A stretch of DNA of 16,134 nt from CAYJAD01 sp964370835 (GTDB lineage Bacteria; Desulfobacterota; Desulfovibrionia; Desulfovibrionales; Desulfovibrionaceae): positions 1 through 16,134 of the forward strand of contig CAYJLO010000068.1 of assembly GCA_964370835.1 (NCBI GenBank), given 5' to 3'. Below the pieces are notes generated by a model. It was not told the DNA's origin and searched no databases. It saw nothing but the letters and a program-made list of their open reading frames with translations. Below are positions 1 through 7,158 of this stretch, one piece after another; the stretch's first letter is position 1; each line of letters opens with the position of its first letter. The position numbers and the translations under genes were made by a program.

Positions 1-15
1 AGTGAGCGTGCCTTT

Positions 16-45
16 CTTAAAAACGAGTGGAAACACGTTTTTAAG
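16..45. repeat. Perfect 10-bp inverted repeat with 10-nt spacer
   Basis: CTTAAAAACG at 16-25 is matched exactly by CGTTTTTAAG at 36-45. There is no run of T after either arm, so it does not look like an ordinary intrinsic terminator. It could be a protein binding site or an RNA hairpin near the end of a transcript that starts outside the window. Confidence 0.5.
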
Positions 46-221
46 CATCGACTAAGTAATCGTCAAATTCTCCTTTTTACTTATCTCTGCGTCAGACTTC
101 ACATGCGTTTTCGGTCATGTATGCTTTATACACTCCCTCAAAACATGCTTATCTTCCTTGATATAACACAAAAAATCATAATTTGATGATGCTTACCAGG
201 TGTAGTCGGGAAATGAGAAAG

Positions 222-269
222 AAATCCCCTGTTAAAGAAAGTTGAAGCCTTCTTTAGCAGGGGATTTTT
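222..269. terminator. Bidirectional Rho-independent terminator
   Basis: An 18-bp stem (222-239 with 250-267, one G-U pair, GC-rich CCCC/GGGG core) encloses a 10-nt loop. T runs follow on the plus strand (265-269) and T-rich sequence follows on the minus strand. It lies 20 bp past the stop codon of the minus-strand methyltransferase gene and should end that transcript. It could also stop transcription entering from the left. Confidence 0.85.
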
Positions 270-289
270 AATGGTATTTTCCTAGTCAT

Positions 290-1585
290 TTACTTGGCTG
301 ACCAAAGGGCGCGGCCTTTTTTCAGCGTGACTCTACCAAGGGCAAGGGCTTGGCCTTGTATGTCGAGGTAAAGACCCGTTTCGCGTCCGGCAATGCCCGT
401 TTGCAGGCTTTGCCCTTGCAAGAGGGCGCGCACACTGGCTAAAGAATCCAGTACCAAGGCATCTTGTGGGGGGGAGCTTGGCATAAGCGCACGACAGCGC
501 GGGTTTAAGCGAATGCTGTCGCCCATGACCTTGCCCAAAGGAGCCGCTTGCCATTGTAAGGCTTCTGGCAAAATGCTGGTGGCAATGGCAGGAATAAAAC
601 GCGCCGTGTCGCCAAATAAAGCTATATGTCCCTCTGGGAGTAAAGAAATATCGGTGCAGGGGGCTTCCAACGCGCTGGTAGGTAAAGTTAGTTCAGGCTC
701 AAAGAGGGCACTTTCTTCCCTTGTAACTTCGGGGCAATGTAGAGGTTTGCGGAATTTGGCAATGTAAAAGCCCTGAGCGCGGGATTTTTCACCATCCACG
801 CGTAACGTTCCGCCGCCATGGGGGCCATAGCTTGTGGCATCTTCCCACGCAAAGCCCTCAAAGAAGGGGAGCGGCACCACTTCAAAGCCCAGTTCTTCCA
901 CGGCAAAGCGTACTTGATCCTCATTTTCTTGCACATTGGTGGTGCAGGTGGAGTACACCACATGTCCGCCAGGGCGTAATAAATTCCATGCTTTTTGCAA
1001 AAGTAATTGCTGCAAACCAATGAGGGGCTTTACTTTATCCCCTTGCCATAGTTTGAGCACGTTGGGATTTTTTTCCACGGTTCCCCAGCCGGAGCAGGGT
1101 GGGTCCAATTGAATAAAGTCAAAGCTTGCGTCTTGCAGGGGCAGAGCTTCGCCGCCATAGGAGCAGGTGCCCACATGTACAAAGGAAAGTCCTTGCATAT
1201 TGGCGCGAAGGGTAGCTAGGCGCGGTTTGGCCGGTTCGTTGCCAAGCACCATGGCATGCTTTCCTGCTAATTGCGCGAGAAAACCCGTTTTACTGCCGGG
1301 GCTGGCACACATGTCCAATATGGCAGGATTTTGAGAAAATGTCTCGCTTTGTGTGGTGTTTTCATCCAAAAGAGCCAAGGGGGGGAGCATGGAGGAACGA
1401 TCTTGAATATAGATGAGCCCAAAAATCGCCGCAAGGCTAGAGCCTAAAGGGCGTGGCTCTTCAGTAAGTATCCGGCACCATGGGGAAAAGGGTTCAGCTT
1501 CAAAGGCATAGCCTTCGGCTTTAAGGAGGGCTTCCACCAAGGGAATACAGGCAGGCTGACAAACAAGACGAAAGGAACGTAACAT
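290..1585 (-). CDS. RsmB/NOP family RNA (cytosine-5) methyltransferase
   Basis: Predicted cytoplasmic S-adenosylmethionine-dependent enzyme that methylates carbon 5 of a cytosine in rRNA or tRNA. In the 431-residue product the SAM-binding motif DMCASPGSKT is at 91-100. The family's two cysteines are present: PPCSG (C164), the product-release cysteine, and STCT (C214), the catalytic nucleophile. About 80 residues at the C-terminus (around 345-431) resemble the PUA-like RNA-binding tail of RsmF (YebU) proteins. An N-terminal NusB-like domain, as in RsmB, is absent, so RsmF is the closer model, but the exact target base cannot be told. I start at the ATG at 1585 because AAAAGAG lies about 5 nt upstream. 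A longer frame from 1654 has no such site and overlaps the likely promoter. It is transcribed alone and ends at the terminator at 222-269. Confidence 0.88.
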   Translation of the reverse strand: MLRSFRLVCQPACIPLVEALLKAEGYAFEAEPFSPWCRILTEEPRPLGSSLAAIFGLIYIQDRSSMLPPLALLDENTTQSETFSQNPAILDMCASPGSKTGFLAQLAGKHAMVLGNEPAKPRLATLRANMQGLSFVHVGTCSYGGEALPLQDASFDFIQLDPPCSGWGTVEKNPNVLKLWQGDKVKPLIGLQQLLLQKAWNLLRPGGHVVYSTCTTNVQENEDQVRFAVEELGFEVVPLPFFEGFAWEDATSYGPHGGGTLRVDGEKSRAQGFYIAKFRKPLHCPEVTREESALFEPELTLPTSALEAPCTDISLLPEGHIALFGDTARFIPAIATSILPEALQWQAAPLGKVMGDSIRLNPRCRALMPSSPPQDALVLDSLASVRALLQGQSLQTGIAGRETGLYLDIQGQALALGRVTLKKGRALWSAK

Positions 1586-1625
1586 ATATACTCTTTTTTT
1601 AGTTCTGGGGCAATTATTTTGGCTG

Positions 1626-1654
1626 AGCATATGAAATACTGCGTGTAAAGGCAA
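1626..1654 (-). promoter_or_regulatory. Possible promoter of the RNA methyltransferase gene
   Basis: On the minus strand TTGCCT (1649-1654) and TATGCT (1626-1631) are separated by 17 bp. Transcription would start near 1619, about 35 nt before the chosen ATG at 1585. The -10 box is only a 4/6 match to consensus, so this is a weak prediction. Confidence 0.3.
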
Positions 1655-1770
1655 TACCAGAAAGGGGGGCGGACAAAATTTTTGTACGCTTTCAATGTAT
1701 TATGTGTATTTTCTATGATTATAGATGGATAGACGTGTTTTTTTGGCTTGAAATCTTATGGGGCTAATGC

Positions 1771-1800
1771 TTGCTATAGCAGGTAGGTATAATGTATAAG
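1771..1800 (+). promoter_or_regulatory. Likely promoter of the exported FG-GAP protein gene
   Basis: TTGCTA (1771-1776) and TATAAG (1795-1800) are 18 bp apart. A perfect TATAAT also occurs at 1788-1793 but has no good -35 box at 16-18 bp. Either would place the start just upstream of the palindrome at 1813-1824 and leave a leader of roughly 35-45 nt. Confidence 0.45.
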
Positions 1801-1812
1801 ACGGTAACTAGA

Positions 1813-1824
1813 GAGAATATTCTC
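1813..1824. promoter_or_regulatory. Perfect 12-bp palindrome, possible operator
   Basis: GAGAATATTCTC is a perfect palindrome between the predicted transcription start and the ribosome binding site TAAGGAG (1831-1837). Its position suits a repressor site that would block early transcription of the gene at 1844. A short RNA hairpin is less likely because there is no loop. No regulator can be named. Confidence 0.4.
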
Positions 1825-1843
1825 GCACAGTAAGGAGACTTTC

Positions 1844-3520
1844 ATGAAACTAACATGTCGTATTGCCCTTGTTGCCATGGTGACGTTGCTTTGGGCAAGC
1901 ATTGCCTTGGCTGCAAAGTCCGTCATGGTATTACCTTTTACTGTAAATGCCCCAGAGGGCTATAAGTATCTCGGTCAGGCTGTACCTTCAACCTTATCTT
2001 CTCGCCTTGTATGGCCAGGTCAAGTGGAACTCTTTAAGGGGAGTGTGGATAAGGCCCCCACTTCCGCCTCCATGGCTGCGCAAATTCAAAAAAGCGCCGG
2101 AGCCGATTATGTGACTTGGGGTACTGTCAATGTTTTAAATAATAATGTCACTTTAGATGTGACCATGCGCGATAAAGCCGGTAAAGAGTGGAAACGCTCT
2201 GCACAAAGCACCGTGGGTAACCTTGTGGGGGCTGTGCAAAACATTGCCGATGGTTTTGGCACTGAAGTGTTTAACCGTCCTGCACGTCGTCAAAATACCC
2301 CTGCCTACAGCGGCGGTGGTAGTGGCCCTGTGAACCAAATGAATGCCGGTATTGTGGTTAACGAAACCACCCAACAAGGTGTTTATTTGAATCCTCAGTT
2401 CCGTTATCAAGGTTCTGGCACTGAAGATGGTTCCCGTTTACGCAGTACCGCATTGCCCTACAACATGGTGGACTTCACCGTGGGTGACTTTGACGGCAAT
2501 GGTATTACCGAAGTGGCTGTACTTGGTGATCATGAATTGTATATTTATGATTGGAACAATGGAAAATTGCAAGAAAAGGCTTCTGTAGCTTTTGGTCTTT
2601 CCAACCAAGCTTTTGTGTTGCGCAAAGCTCCTTTGTCTGGCCGCGGTGAAAAACTCGTGGTGGCCACCTTTGGCGAAGACGATAACAGACCTTTATCTTT
2701 CATCTACGCTTATGATGGAAGCGCATTGCGCGAATATGTAAAACCTGCTCACTACTTCTTAAACGTAGTGCCCATGGCTCCTTCCTATGCTCCCACCCTT
2801 GTGGCTCAAAGCTGGGATAGCGTAAAGCTTTTCCGTGCAGGCGTATACTTAGCCAGCACCAATGGCGGTACCGTAACCCTTGGTGGCAAAATTAACTTGC
2901 CCACCGGTGCCAACGTATACAACTTCTCTTGGCTTCCTGCCGGTAACCAAGGCGATGGCGACAAACTTTTGATGTTTAGCCCTGAAGAGCGCATCACTGT
3001 ATACGGTGCTTCCGGAAAGCAAAGAATGCATCAAACCATGGATAAGTTCTCCGGTTCTTCCGTGGGTATGGTTCACTATAAAGGCATTGAAGGTCTTGGC
3101 GTGGATAAGAAGTATCAAATCCCAAGCCAATACTATGCTCCCATGCGTTTAACTTCTGTGGACCTTGAAGGTCGCGGCGACTATGTGGTGCTTATCAATA
3201 AGCCCGTGTCCACCGCTTCTGAAATCTTTGAAAATTACCGCATGTATCCCCAAGGCGAAATTCATGCCTTGTACTGGGACGGCGTAGGTCTTGGCCTTAA
3301 GTGGAAAACCAGACGCATTCGTGGTTCTGTGGTGAACTCCGATGTGGGTGATTTAAATAACGACGGCATCATCGACTTGGTGGTGGGTTTAAATACACAT
3401 CCCGGCGCCATGGGCGTGGGTAGTAGAAAGGGCGTTATCATGGCTTATCCTTTGGATTTGAGCCAAGCTAATCCCAACACCGCTCCCGATGTGAGTGATT
3501 TTGAATCCGGCAGCAAATAA
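1844..3520 (+). CDS. Exported FG-GAP/VCBS-repeat protein with TolB-like N-terminal domain
   Basis: This 558-residue protein begins with a signal peptide (charged start, hydrophobic 7-21, cleavage near ALA-A at 21-24), so it is probably periplasmic or outer-surface. No lipobox cysteine is seen at the cleavage site. Residues 25-145 (VLPF, then GADYVTWGTV) resemble the small alpha/beta domain shared by TolB N-terminal and CsgG/FlgO-like envelope proteins. The rest is beta-rich and carries calcium-loop motifs of the FG-GAP/VCBS type, DFDGNGITE at 215-223 and DLNNDGIID at 503-511, which suggests a beta-propeller. The start is supported by TAAGGAG six bases before the ATG. It is a single-gene unit with its own promoter and a strong terminator. 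The function is not known to me. A structural or protein-binding role in the envelope is inference. Confidence 0.75.
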   Translation: MKLTCRIALVAMVTLLWASIALAAKSVMVLPFTVNAPEGYKYLGQAVPSTLSSRLVWPGQVELFKGSVDKAPTSASMAAQIQKSAGADYVTWGTVNVLNNNVTLDVTMRDKAGKEWKRSAQSTVGNLVGAVQNIADGFGTEVFNRPARRQNTPAYSGGGSGPVNQMNAGIVVNETTQQGVYLNPQFRYQGSGTEDGSRLRSTALPYNMVDFTVGDFDGNGITEVAVLGDHELYIYDWNNGKLQEKASVAFGLSNQAFVLRKAPLSGRGEKLVVATFGEDDNRPLSFIYAYDGSALREYVKPAHYFLNVVPMAPSYAPTLVAQSWDSVKLFRAGVYLASTNGGTVTLGGKINLPTGANVYNFSWLPAGNQGDGDKLLMFSPEERITVYGASGKQRMHQTMDKFSGSSVGMVHYKGIEGLGVDKKYQIPSQYYAPMRLTSVDLEGRGDYVVLINKPVSTASEIFENYRMYPQGEIHALYWDGVGLGLKWKTRRIRGSVVNSDVGDLNNDGIIDLVVGLNTHPGAMGVGSRKGVIMAYPLDLSQANPNTAPDVSDFESGSK

Positions 3521-3540
3521 GCTGTAGGAATATGCCTATG

Positions 3541-3579
3541 AAAAAGCCCTTTCTGCCAATAAACAGAAGGGGCTTTTTT
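3541..3579. terminator. Strong bidirectional terminator between convergent genes
   Basis: A 15-bp stem (3541-3555 with 3564-3578, one G-U pair) with an 8-nt loop starts 20 bp after the FG-GAP gene stop and is followed by a run of six T on the plus strand (3574-3579). The five A at 3541-3545 give a T run on the minus strand, so it can also end the minus-strand gene at 3656-4141. Confidence 0.88.
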
Positions 3580-3655
3580 GTTATATATGATGTGGTGTGT
3601 AGAAGAAGTCTTTTTTGGGGTTCTTCTGTGGCTTTGTAGTACTGTCTAGCAGAGA

Positions 3656-4141
3656 CTAGGCTTCTGCCATGAGGGCATCATGGGCATCAAGGTTGTAAAA
3701 GCCATGTACCACAAAGGGTAAATTATAATCGGCCACGGCGTCAAAGCGTATGAAGCCCATGGTTTTGCCTTCGGGAATGGCAGAAAAAGGCACCATGCCC
3801 AGCGGCACTGGTATTTCCACAGGGCTTACCACCACTTCGGAAATTTGTTCTTCATAGCGTAGTTTTAAATAGTCTAGCACTTGATTTCCTTCATTGGCAG
3901 TGAAAGCCTCCAAAATGGAGCGCAAGGCATCTTCTGGGCTGGCACCTTCTGGGGTGTCGTTGGTGGCTTTATCCACAAGGTCAAGGCTTTGTAATTCTTG
4001 CAACTCTTCTTCGCCGGTGTCTGTACGGAAAAGATACACGATAACGTCTCGCCGCCCCTTGAAGCTTTTGAGTGTGGCTTGTATAAGGTACACACGTTCA
4101 AGATCTAAAAAAGGGTCCGAAGCGATGATTCTGTACTCCAT
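3656..4141 (-). CDS. Conserved-looking protein of unknown function
   Basis: A 161-residue, acidic, soluble protein with no signal peptide or membrane segment. It starts MEYRIIASDPF and shows alternating charged and hydrophobic stretches. I do not recognise a family. The coding call rests on a good ribosome binding site (GAGGAG about 7 nt before the ATG at 4141), a clean frame, and a terminator behind it. A TTG five codons upstream is in frame but lies inside that binding site, so it was not used. It is transcribed away from uvrB, with only 30 bp between start codons. The central part (about 30-85) is predicted mostly helical and the C-terminal half (about 100-155) richer in beta strands and prolines. 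This neighbour pair alone does not imply a repair role. Confidence 0.7.
   Translation of the reverse strand: MEYRIIASDPFLDLERVYLIQATLKSFKGRRDVIVYLFRTDTGEEELQELQSLDLVDKATNDTPEGASPEDALRSILEAFTANEGNQVLDYLKLRYEEQISEVVVSPVEIPVPLGMVPFSAIPEGKTMGFIRFDAVADYNLPFVVHGFYNLDAHDALMAEA
4059..4087 (+). promoter_or_regulatory. Likely uvrB promoter inside the neighbouring gene
   Basis: TTGAAG (4059-4064) and TATAAG (4082-4087) are exactly 17 bp apart on the plus strand. They lie within the first third of the oppositely oriented gene 3656-4141. Transcription would begin near 4094, giving a uvrB leader of about 78 nt. No Escherichia-type LexA box (CTGT-N8-ACAG) was seen nearby. Confidence 0.4.
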
Positions 4142-4171
4142 GAAAACTCTCCTCAAAGGTAGAAATGAAAT

Positions 4172-6202
4172 ATGTCACAACAAATTTTTTCTATGCAAAG
4201 CCACTATACGCCAAGAGGCCATCAGCCTCAAGCCATATCCCAACTTGTGAGCAATATTCAGCAGGGAGTGAAGGATCAAATTCTTTTGGGAGTCACCGGA
4301 TCTGGTAAAACCTTCACCATGGCCAATACCATAGCTCAGTGTAATAGGCCTGCCCTTATCCTTGCGCCCAATAAAACCTTGGCGGCGCAGCTCTATAATG
4401 AATTTAAGGCCTTTTTTCCTGATAATGCCGTGGAATATTTCGTATCTTACTACGATTATTACCAGCCAGAAGCCTACGTGCCCACATCGGACACCTACAT
4501 AGAAAAAGACTCTTCCATCAATGATAATATAGATAAATTGCGCCACGGTGCCACCCATGCCCTACTAACGCGCCGTGATGTGATTATTGTGGCGTCGGTG
4601 TCGTGTATTTATGGCCTTGGTTCTCCCGAATATTATTCGCAAATGGTCATTCCCATAGCCATAGATCAGCATATCTCCATGGACGCTTTGGTGACGCGTT
4701 TGGTGGAAGTGCAATATGAGCGCAATGATTACGATTTTCACCGCGGTACTTTTCGCGTGCGCGGCGATGTGCTGGAAATCATTCCGGCCTATCATCATGA
4801 AACGGCTTTGCGCATAGAATTTTTTGGCGATGACATTGAAGGCATATACGAAATTGACTCCCTCACCGGTGAAGTGGGCAGTAAAATTGAAAAAACCGTC
4901 ATCTATCCCGCTTCGCACTATGTGTCGGCCCAAGATAATTTAAAGCGCGCCATGAGTGATATTCGAGATGAGCTTGCCGAGCGTTTACAGCTTTTTCAAA
5001 AGCAAAATAAATTGGTGGAAGCGCAACGCCTAGAGCAACGCACCCAATTGGATTTGGAAATGCTGGAGGAGCTGGGCTATTGTAATGGTGTGGAAAACTA
5101 CACGCGTCACCTGGATGGTCGCAAAGAAGGGGAACCGCCCCATTGTTTAATCAATTACTTCCCCAAGGATTTCCTGCTTTTTGTGGATGAATCGCATATT
5201 TCCATGCCGCAAGTGGGAGCCATGTACAAAGGTGACCGCTCGCGTAAGCAAACCCTTGTGGATTTCGGATTTCGCCTACCTTCGGCTTTGGATAACAGAC
5301 CCCTGCAATTTGGAGAGTTTCAGCATCTCATAGGGCAAGCCGTTTACGTGTCTGCCACGCCGGGTAAGCTGGAAATAGAGCAGTCGCAAGGCATTATCAC
5401 CGAGCAAATCATTCGCCCCACGGGTCTTTTGGATCCGCTCATGGAAGTGCGTCCCACCAAGGGGCAAATGGAAGATTTACTTGGCGAGTGCAGAGCCCGC
5501 ATTGCGCGCAATGAAAGGGTGCTTGTCACCACCCTCACCAAGCGCATGGCGGAAGATCTCACCGAATATTGTAAGCAGATGGGGGTAAAGACCCGTTATC
5601 TCCACTCCGACATTGACACTCTCGAACGCATGCAAATTTTGAAGGCTTTGCGCCTTGGAGAATTCGACGTGCTGGTGGGCATTAATTTACTTCGCGAAGG
5701 CTTAGACTTGCCCGAAGTATCCCTTGTGGCCATTTTAGATGCAGACAAGGAAGGCTTTTTGCGCTCAGAAGGCTCCCTCATCCAAACCTTTGGCCGTGCG
5801 GCGCGTAATGCCGAGGGGAAGGTGCTTCTTTATGCCGATAAAGTCACCCGCTCCATGAAGGCAGCCATGGATGAAACCACGCGCCGTAGGCAACTGCAAG
5901 AAGAATGGAATACGGAGAACAACATCACGCCGGTCACCATTCGTAAAAGTGTGGATTCGCATTTTGACAGCATTTTTGGTGATGCTGAGCAAAGTTCTGG
6001 GCGCGGCAAAGGAAAAGGCAAAAAGGGTGCAGCTCCCGCCGGTGATTTCCCCACCAATTTATCGCCTCAAGATATGGCGCGGCAAGTGCAAGAATGGGAA
6101 AAGGAAATGCGCGATGCCGCTCGCAATTTAGAGTTTGAACAGGCCGCTGTGCTACGTGATAAGATTAAGAAGATGCAAGAAATGATTTTAGTGGCTTTAT
6201 AG
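4172..6202 (+). CDS. uvrB: UvrABC excinuclease subunit B
   Basis: UvrB is the damage-verifying helicase-like subunit of nucleotide excision repair. It is loaded by UvrA, clamps one DNA strand at a lesion, then recruits UvrC for incision and is displaced with UvrD. The 676-residue product is full length. Walker A is GVTGSGKT (40-47). The strand-gripping beta-hairpin region starts at YYDYYQPEAY (93-102). The Walker B motif reads DESH (339-342). The motif V/VI region contains GINLLREGLDLPE and QTFGRAARN. A C-terminal UVR domain (about 636-671) gives the UvrC contact. The ATG at 4172 gives the usual N-terminus, but the nearest Shine-Dalgarno-like sequence (AAAGG at 4155-4159) is 12 nt away and therefore weak. 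It is transcribed alone, divergently from the unknown gene at 3656-4141. Confidence 0.97.
   Translation: MSQQIFSMQSHYTPRGHQPQAISQLVSNIQQGVKDQILLGVTGSGKTFTMANTIAQCNRPALILAPNKTLAAQLYNEFKAFFPDNAVEYFVSYYDYYQPEAYVPTSDTYIEKDSSINDNIDKLRHGATHALLTRRDVIIVASVSCIYGLGSPEYYSQMVIPIAIDQHISMDALVTRLVEVQYERNDYDFHRGTFRVRGDVLEIIPAYHHETALRIEFFGDDIEGIYEIDSLTGEVGSKIEKTVIYPASHYVSAQDNLKRAMSDIRDELAERLQLFQKQNKLVEAQRLEQRTQLDLEMLEELGYCNGVENYTRHLDGRKEGEPPHCLINYFPKDFLLFVDESHISMPQVGAMYKGDRSRKQTLVDFGFRLPSALDNRPLQFGEFQHLIGQAVYVSATPGKLEIEQSQGIITEQIIRPTGLLDPLMEVRPTKGQMEDLLGECRARIARNERVLVTTLTKRMAEDLTEYCKQMGVKTRYLHSDIDTLERMQILKALRLGEFDVLVGINLLREGLDLPEVSLVAILDADKEGFLRSEGSLIQTFGRAARNAEGKVLLYADKVTRSMKAAMDETTRRRQLQEEWNTENNITPVTIRKSVDSHFDSIFGDAEQSSGRGKGKGKKGAAPAGDFPTNLSPQDMARQVQEWEKEMRDAARNLEFEQAAVLRDKIKKMQEMILVAL
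4203..4231 (-). promoter_or_regulatory. Likely promoter of the unknown gene, inside uvrB
   Basis: On the minus strand TTGAGG (4226-4231) and TATAGT (4203-4208) are separated by 17 bp. They lie within uvrB codons 11-20. The transcript would start near 4196 and run left through the uvrB start codon into the gene at 4141. Its leader would be antisense to the uvrB leader. Confidence 0.4.
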
Positions 6203-6204
6203 GT

Positions 6205-6275
6205 GTGAGTTTTTTTGTTAGGGAAGGGAGCTTTTTGTAAAAAGCTCCCTTCCCTCGAAGGCTACGCCTTCTCAC
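6205..6275. terminator. Tandem hairpins after uvrB (probable terminator region)
   Basis: A perfect long stem (6221-6236 with 6239-6254, GC-rich GGGAAGGGAGC outer part and an AT-rich tip) follows the uvrB stop by 18 bp. A second hairpin, GAAGGC-tac-GCCTTC, sits at 6257-6271. GTGAG (6205-6209) and CTCAC (6271-6275) could close both into a branched fold. The first stem has no T run behind it on the plus strand, which is unusual for an intrinsic terminator. RNA end protection is an alternative role. Confidence 0.55.
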
Positions 6276-6480
6276 CCATCCCCCAAAAACTTTTTATGGC
6301 CATAGTGCATTGTCTTTGAATGAAAGCTTTGCGGCAATGGAGTGTTTTATACCATTGCAAGAAAATGCGTGAGGTTGTGAGGAGTTTGGACTTTGGGGAA
6401 AAAGTACGTACTTTTCTATGTATAAAAAAAGGGAAAGATTGTCATCTTTCCCAAAGTACATAAAACCATATCTATAAAGC
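6276..6480. other. Gene-free spacer between uvrB and ssb
   Basis: No supported gene. A 62-codon minus-strand frame (6294-6482) runs straight through the terminator at 6424-6452 and has no recognisable content. The stretch has a palindrome TATGGCCATA at 6295-6304, a 7-bp inverted repeat (GCAATGG 6334-6340 with CCATTGC 6352-6358), and the minus-strand terminator listed separately. Confidence 0.6.
6424..6452 (-). terminator. Rho-independent terminator of the acc-ssb operon
   Basis: Read on the minus strand, a perfect 9-bp stem GGGAAAGAT / ATCTTTCCC (6431-6439 with 6444-6452) with a 4-nt loop is followed directly by seven T (complement of 6424-6430). This is a textbook terminator. It lies about 160 bp past the ssb stop, beyond the foldback element, so that element would be in the ssb 3' untranslated region. 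Confidence 0.88.
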
Positions 6481-6611
6481 AATAATCTGTATCAAAAAGG
6501 GGTAGATGCAAGGAAGGCGAAGTTTTTTACGAAGGGCGCGTATAGAGACATACGTAACCTGAGTAAAAAGCGAGCCTGACGCAGCACATACCCCTTTTTC
6601 AACAGATTATT
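6481..6611. repeat. 131-bp imperfect palindrome (foldback element) abutting ssb
   Basis: The two halves match each other in reverse complement along their whole length, around a centre near 6546. From outside in: a 10-bp arm (6481-6490 with 6602-6611), an 11-bp arm AAAAAGGGGTA (6494-6504 with 6589-6599), AGGC (6515-6518 with 6574-6577), a 9-bp block (6522-6530 with 6563-6571), AGG (6533-6535 with 6558-6560), and a tip CGTAT-agagac-ATACG (6539-6554). A tandem G-A/G-A mismatch lies between the last two blocks. There is no open reading frame inside. It could be a small non-autonomous mobile element, a REP-like intergenic repeat, or a structured RNA in the ssb 3' end. No second copy is present in this window. 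Confidence 0.8.
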
Positions 6612-7143
6612 AGAAGGGGACGTCATCCATTTCGGAAGGAAAAGGCGACCCCATATCTTCGTTGGGGCCAGTGTTCTGCTGCGGAGCTTGGTTGGCATAG
6701 GAACGGCGTTGTTGCTGATTGCCATAACCACCACCTTGATTGCCGCCTTGCGGGCCACCTTGGTAGCCACCTTGTGCTTGATATCCACCGCCGCCGCCGC
6801 CAGCAGGTGCGCCTTCGCCCTTTCTGTCGAGGAATTGCACGCGCTGAGCTTTGATTTCTGTGGTGAAGCGATCTTGCCCGTTTTGGTCTTGCCACTTACG
6901 TGTTTGCAAGGAACCTTCTACGTATACAAGACTGCCCTTGGCCAAATAGGTGGCGCAGTTTTCAGCAGAGCGTTGAAATACAGAAATGCGATGCCACTCG
7001 GTGCGTTGTACTTTGTTGCCGTCGCGATCTTGGTAGGATTCGTCGGTGGCCACGCTGAGGTTACACATGGGCGTGCCGGTTTGAGAATATTTTAATTCGG
7101 GGTCAGAGCCAAGGCGTCCGATGATTTGAACTTTGTTTAACAT
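6610..7143 (-). CDS. ssb: Single-stranded DNA-binding protein
   Basis: SSB coats single-stranded DNA during replication, recombination and repair, and recruits partner proteins through its C-terminal tip. The 177-residue product has the OB-fold at 1-107, starting MLNKVQIIGRLGSDPE. A glycine- and glutamine-rich flexible linker (about 111-160) follows, and the acidic tip MDDVPF (172-177) matches the canonical DDxPF end. The ATG at 7143 is preceded by CTGGAG about 5 nt upstream. The gene lies 15 bp after the small unknown gene and is probably co-transcribed with the acc genes. The stop is doubled (TAATAA), and the second TAA belongs to the foldback element. No promoter of its own was recognised. 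Confidence 0.96.
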   Translation of the reverse strand: MLNKVQIIGRLGSDPELKYSQTGTPMCNLSVATDESYQDRDGNKVQRTEWHRISVFQRSAENCATYLAKGSLVYVEGSLQTRKWQDQNGQDRFTTEIKAQRVQFLDRKGEGAPAGGGGGGYQAQGGYQGGPQGGNQGGGYGNQQQRRSYANQAPQQNTGPNEDMGSPFPSEMDDVPF

Positions 7144-7158
7144 AGCTACTCCAGTAGG

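Larger units (their letters stand above)
1..289. other. Gene-free left edge of the window
   Basis: No open reading frame with a convincing start, ribosome binding site or recognisable protein is seen here on either strand. The stretch holds an inverted repeat at 16-45, a strong hairpin terminator at 222-269 and otherwise AT-rich sequence. It may be the 3' or 5' flank of a gene beyond the window edge. No tRNA or other structured RNA gene was recognised. Confidence 0.6.

Noticed and set aside
393..767. 124-codon plus-strand frame opposite the RNA methyltransferase
   Set aside because: It is antisense to conserved methyltransferase coding sequence, with basic low-complexity content.
1586..1654. 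Extended N-terminus of the RNA methyltransferase (start at 1654)
   Set aside because: The added 23 residues look non-coding, there is no ribosome binding site, and the region overlaps the likely promoter. The ATG at 1585 has a good site.
4142..4156. TTG start five codons upstream for the unknown gene at 3656-4141
   Set aside because: The codons would consist of the ribosome binding site of the ATG at 4141, which is the better start.
4059..4171. SOS (LexA) control site before uvrB
   Set aside because: No Escherichia-type CTGT-N8-ACAG box or other convincing inverted repeat was found. A lineage-specific LexA motif cannot be judged by eye.
6294..6482. 62-codon minus-strand frame between uvrB and ssb
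   Set aside because: It runs through a textbook terminator (6424-6452), lacks a ribosome binding site and resembles nothing known.
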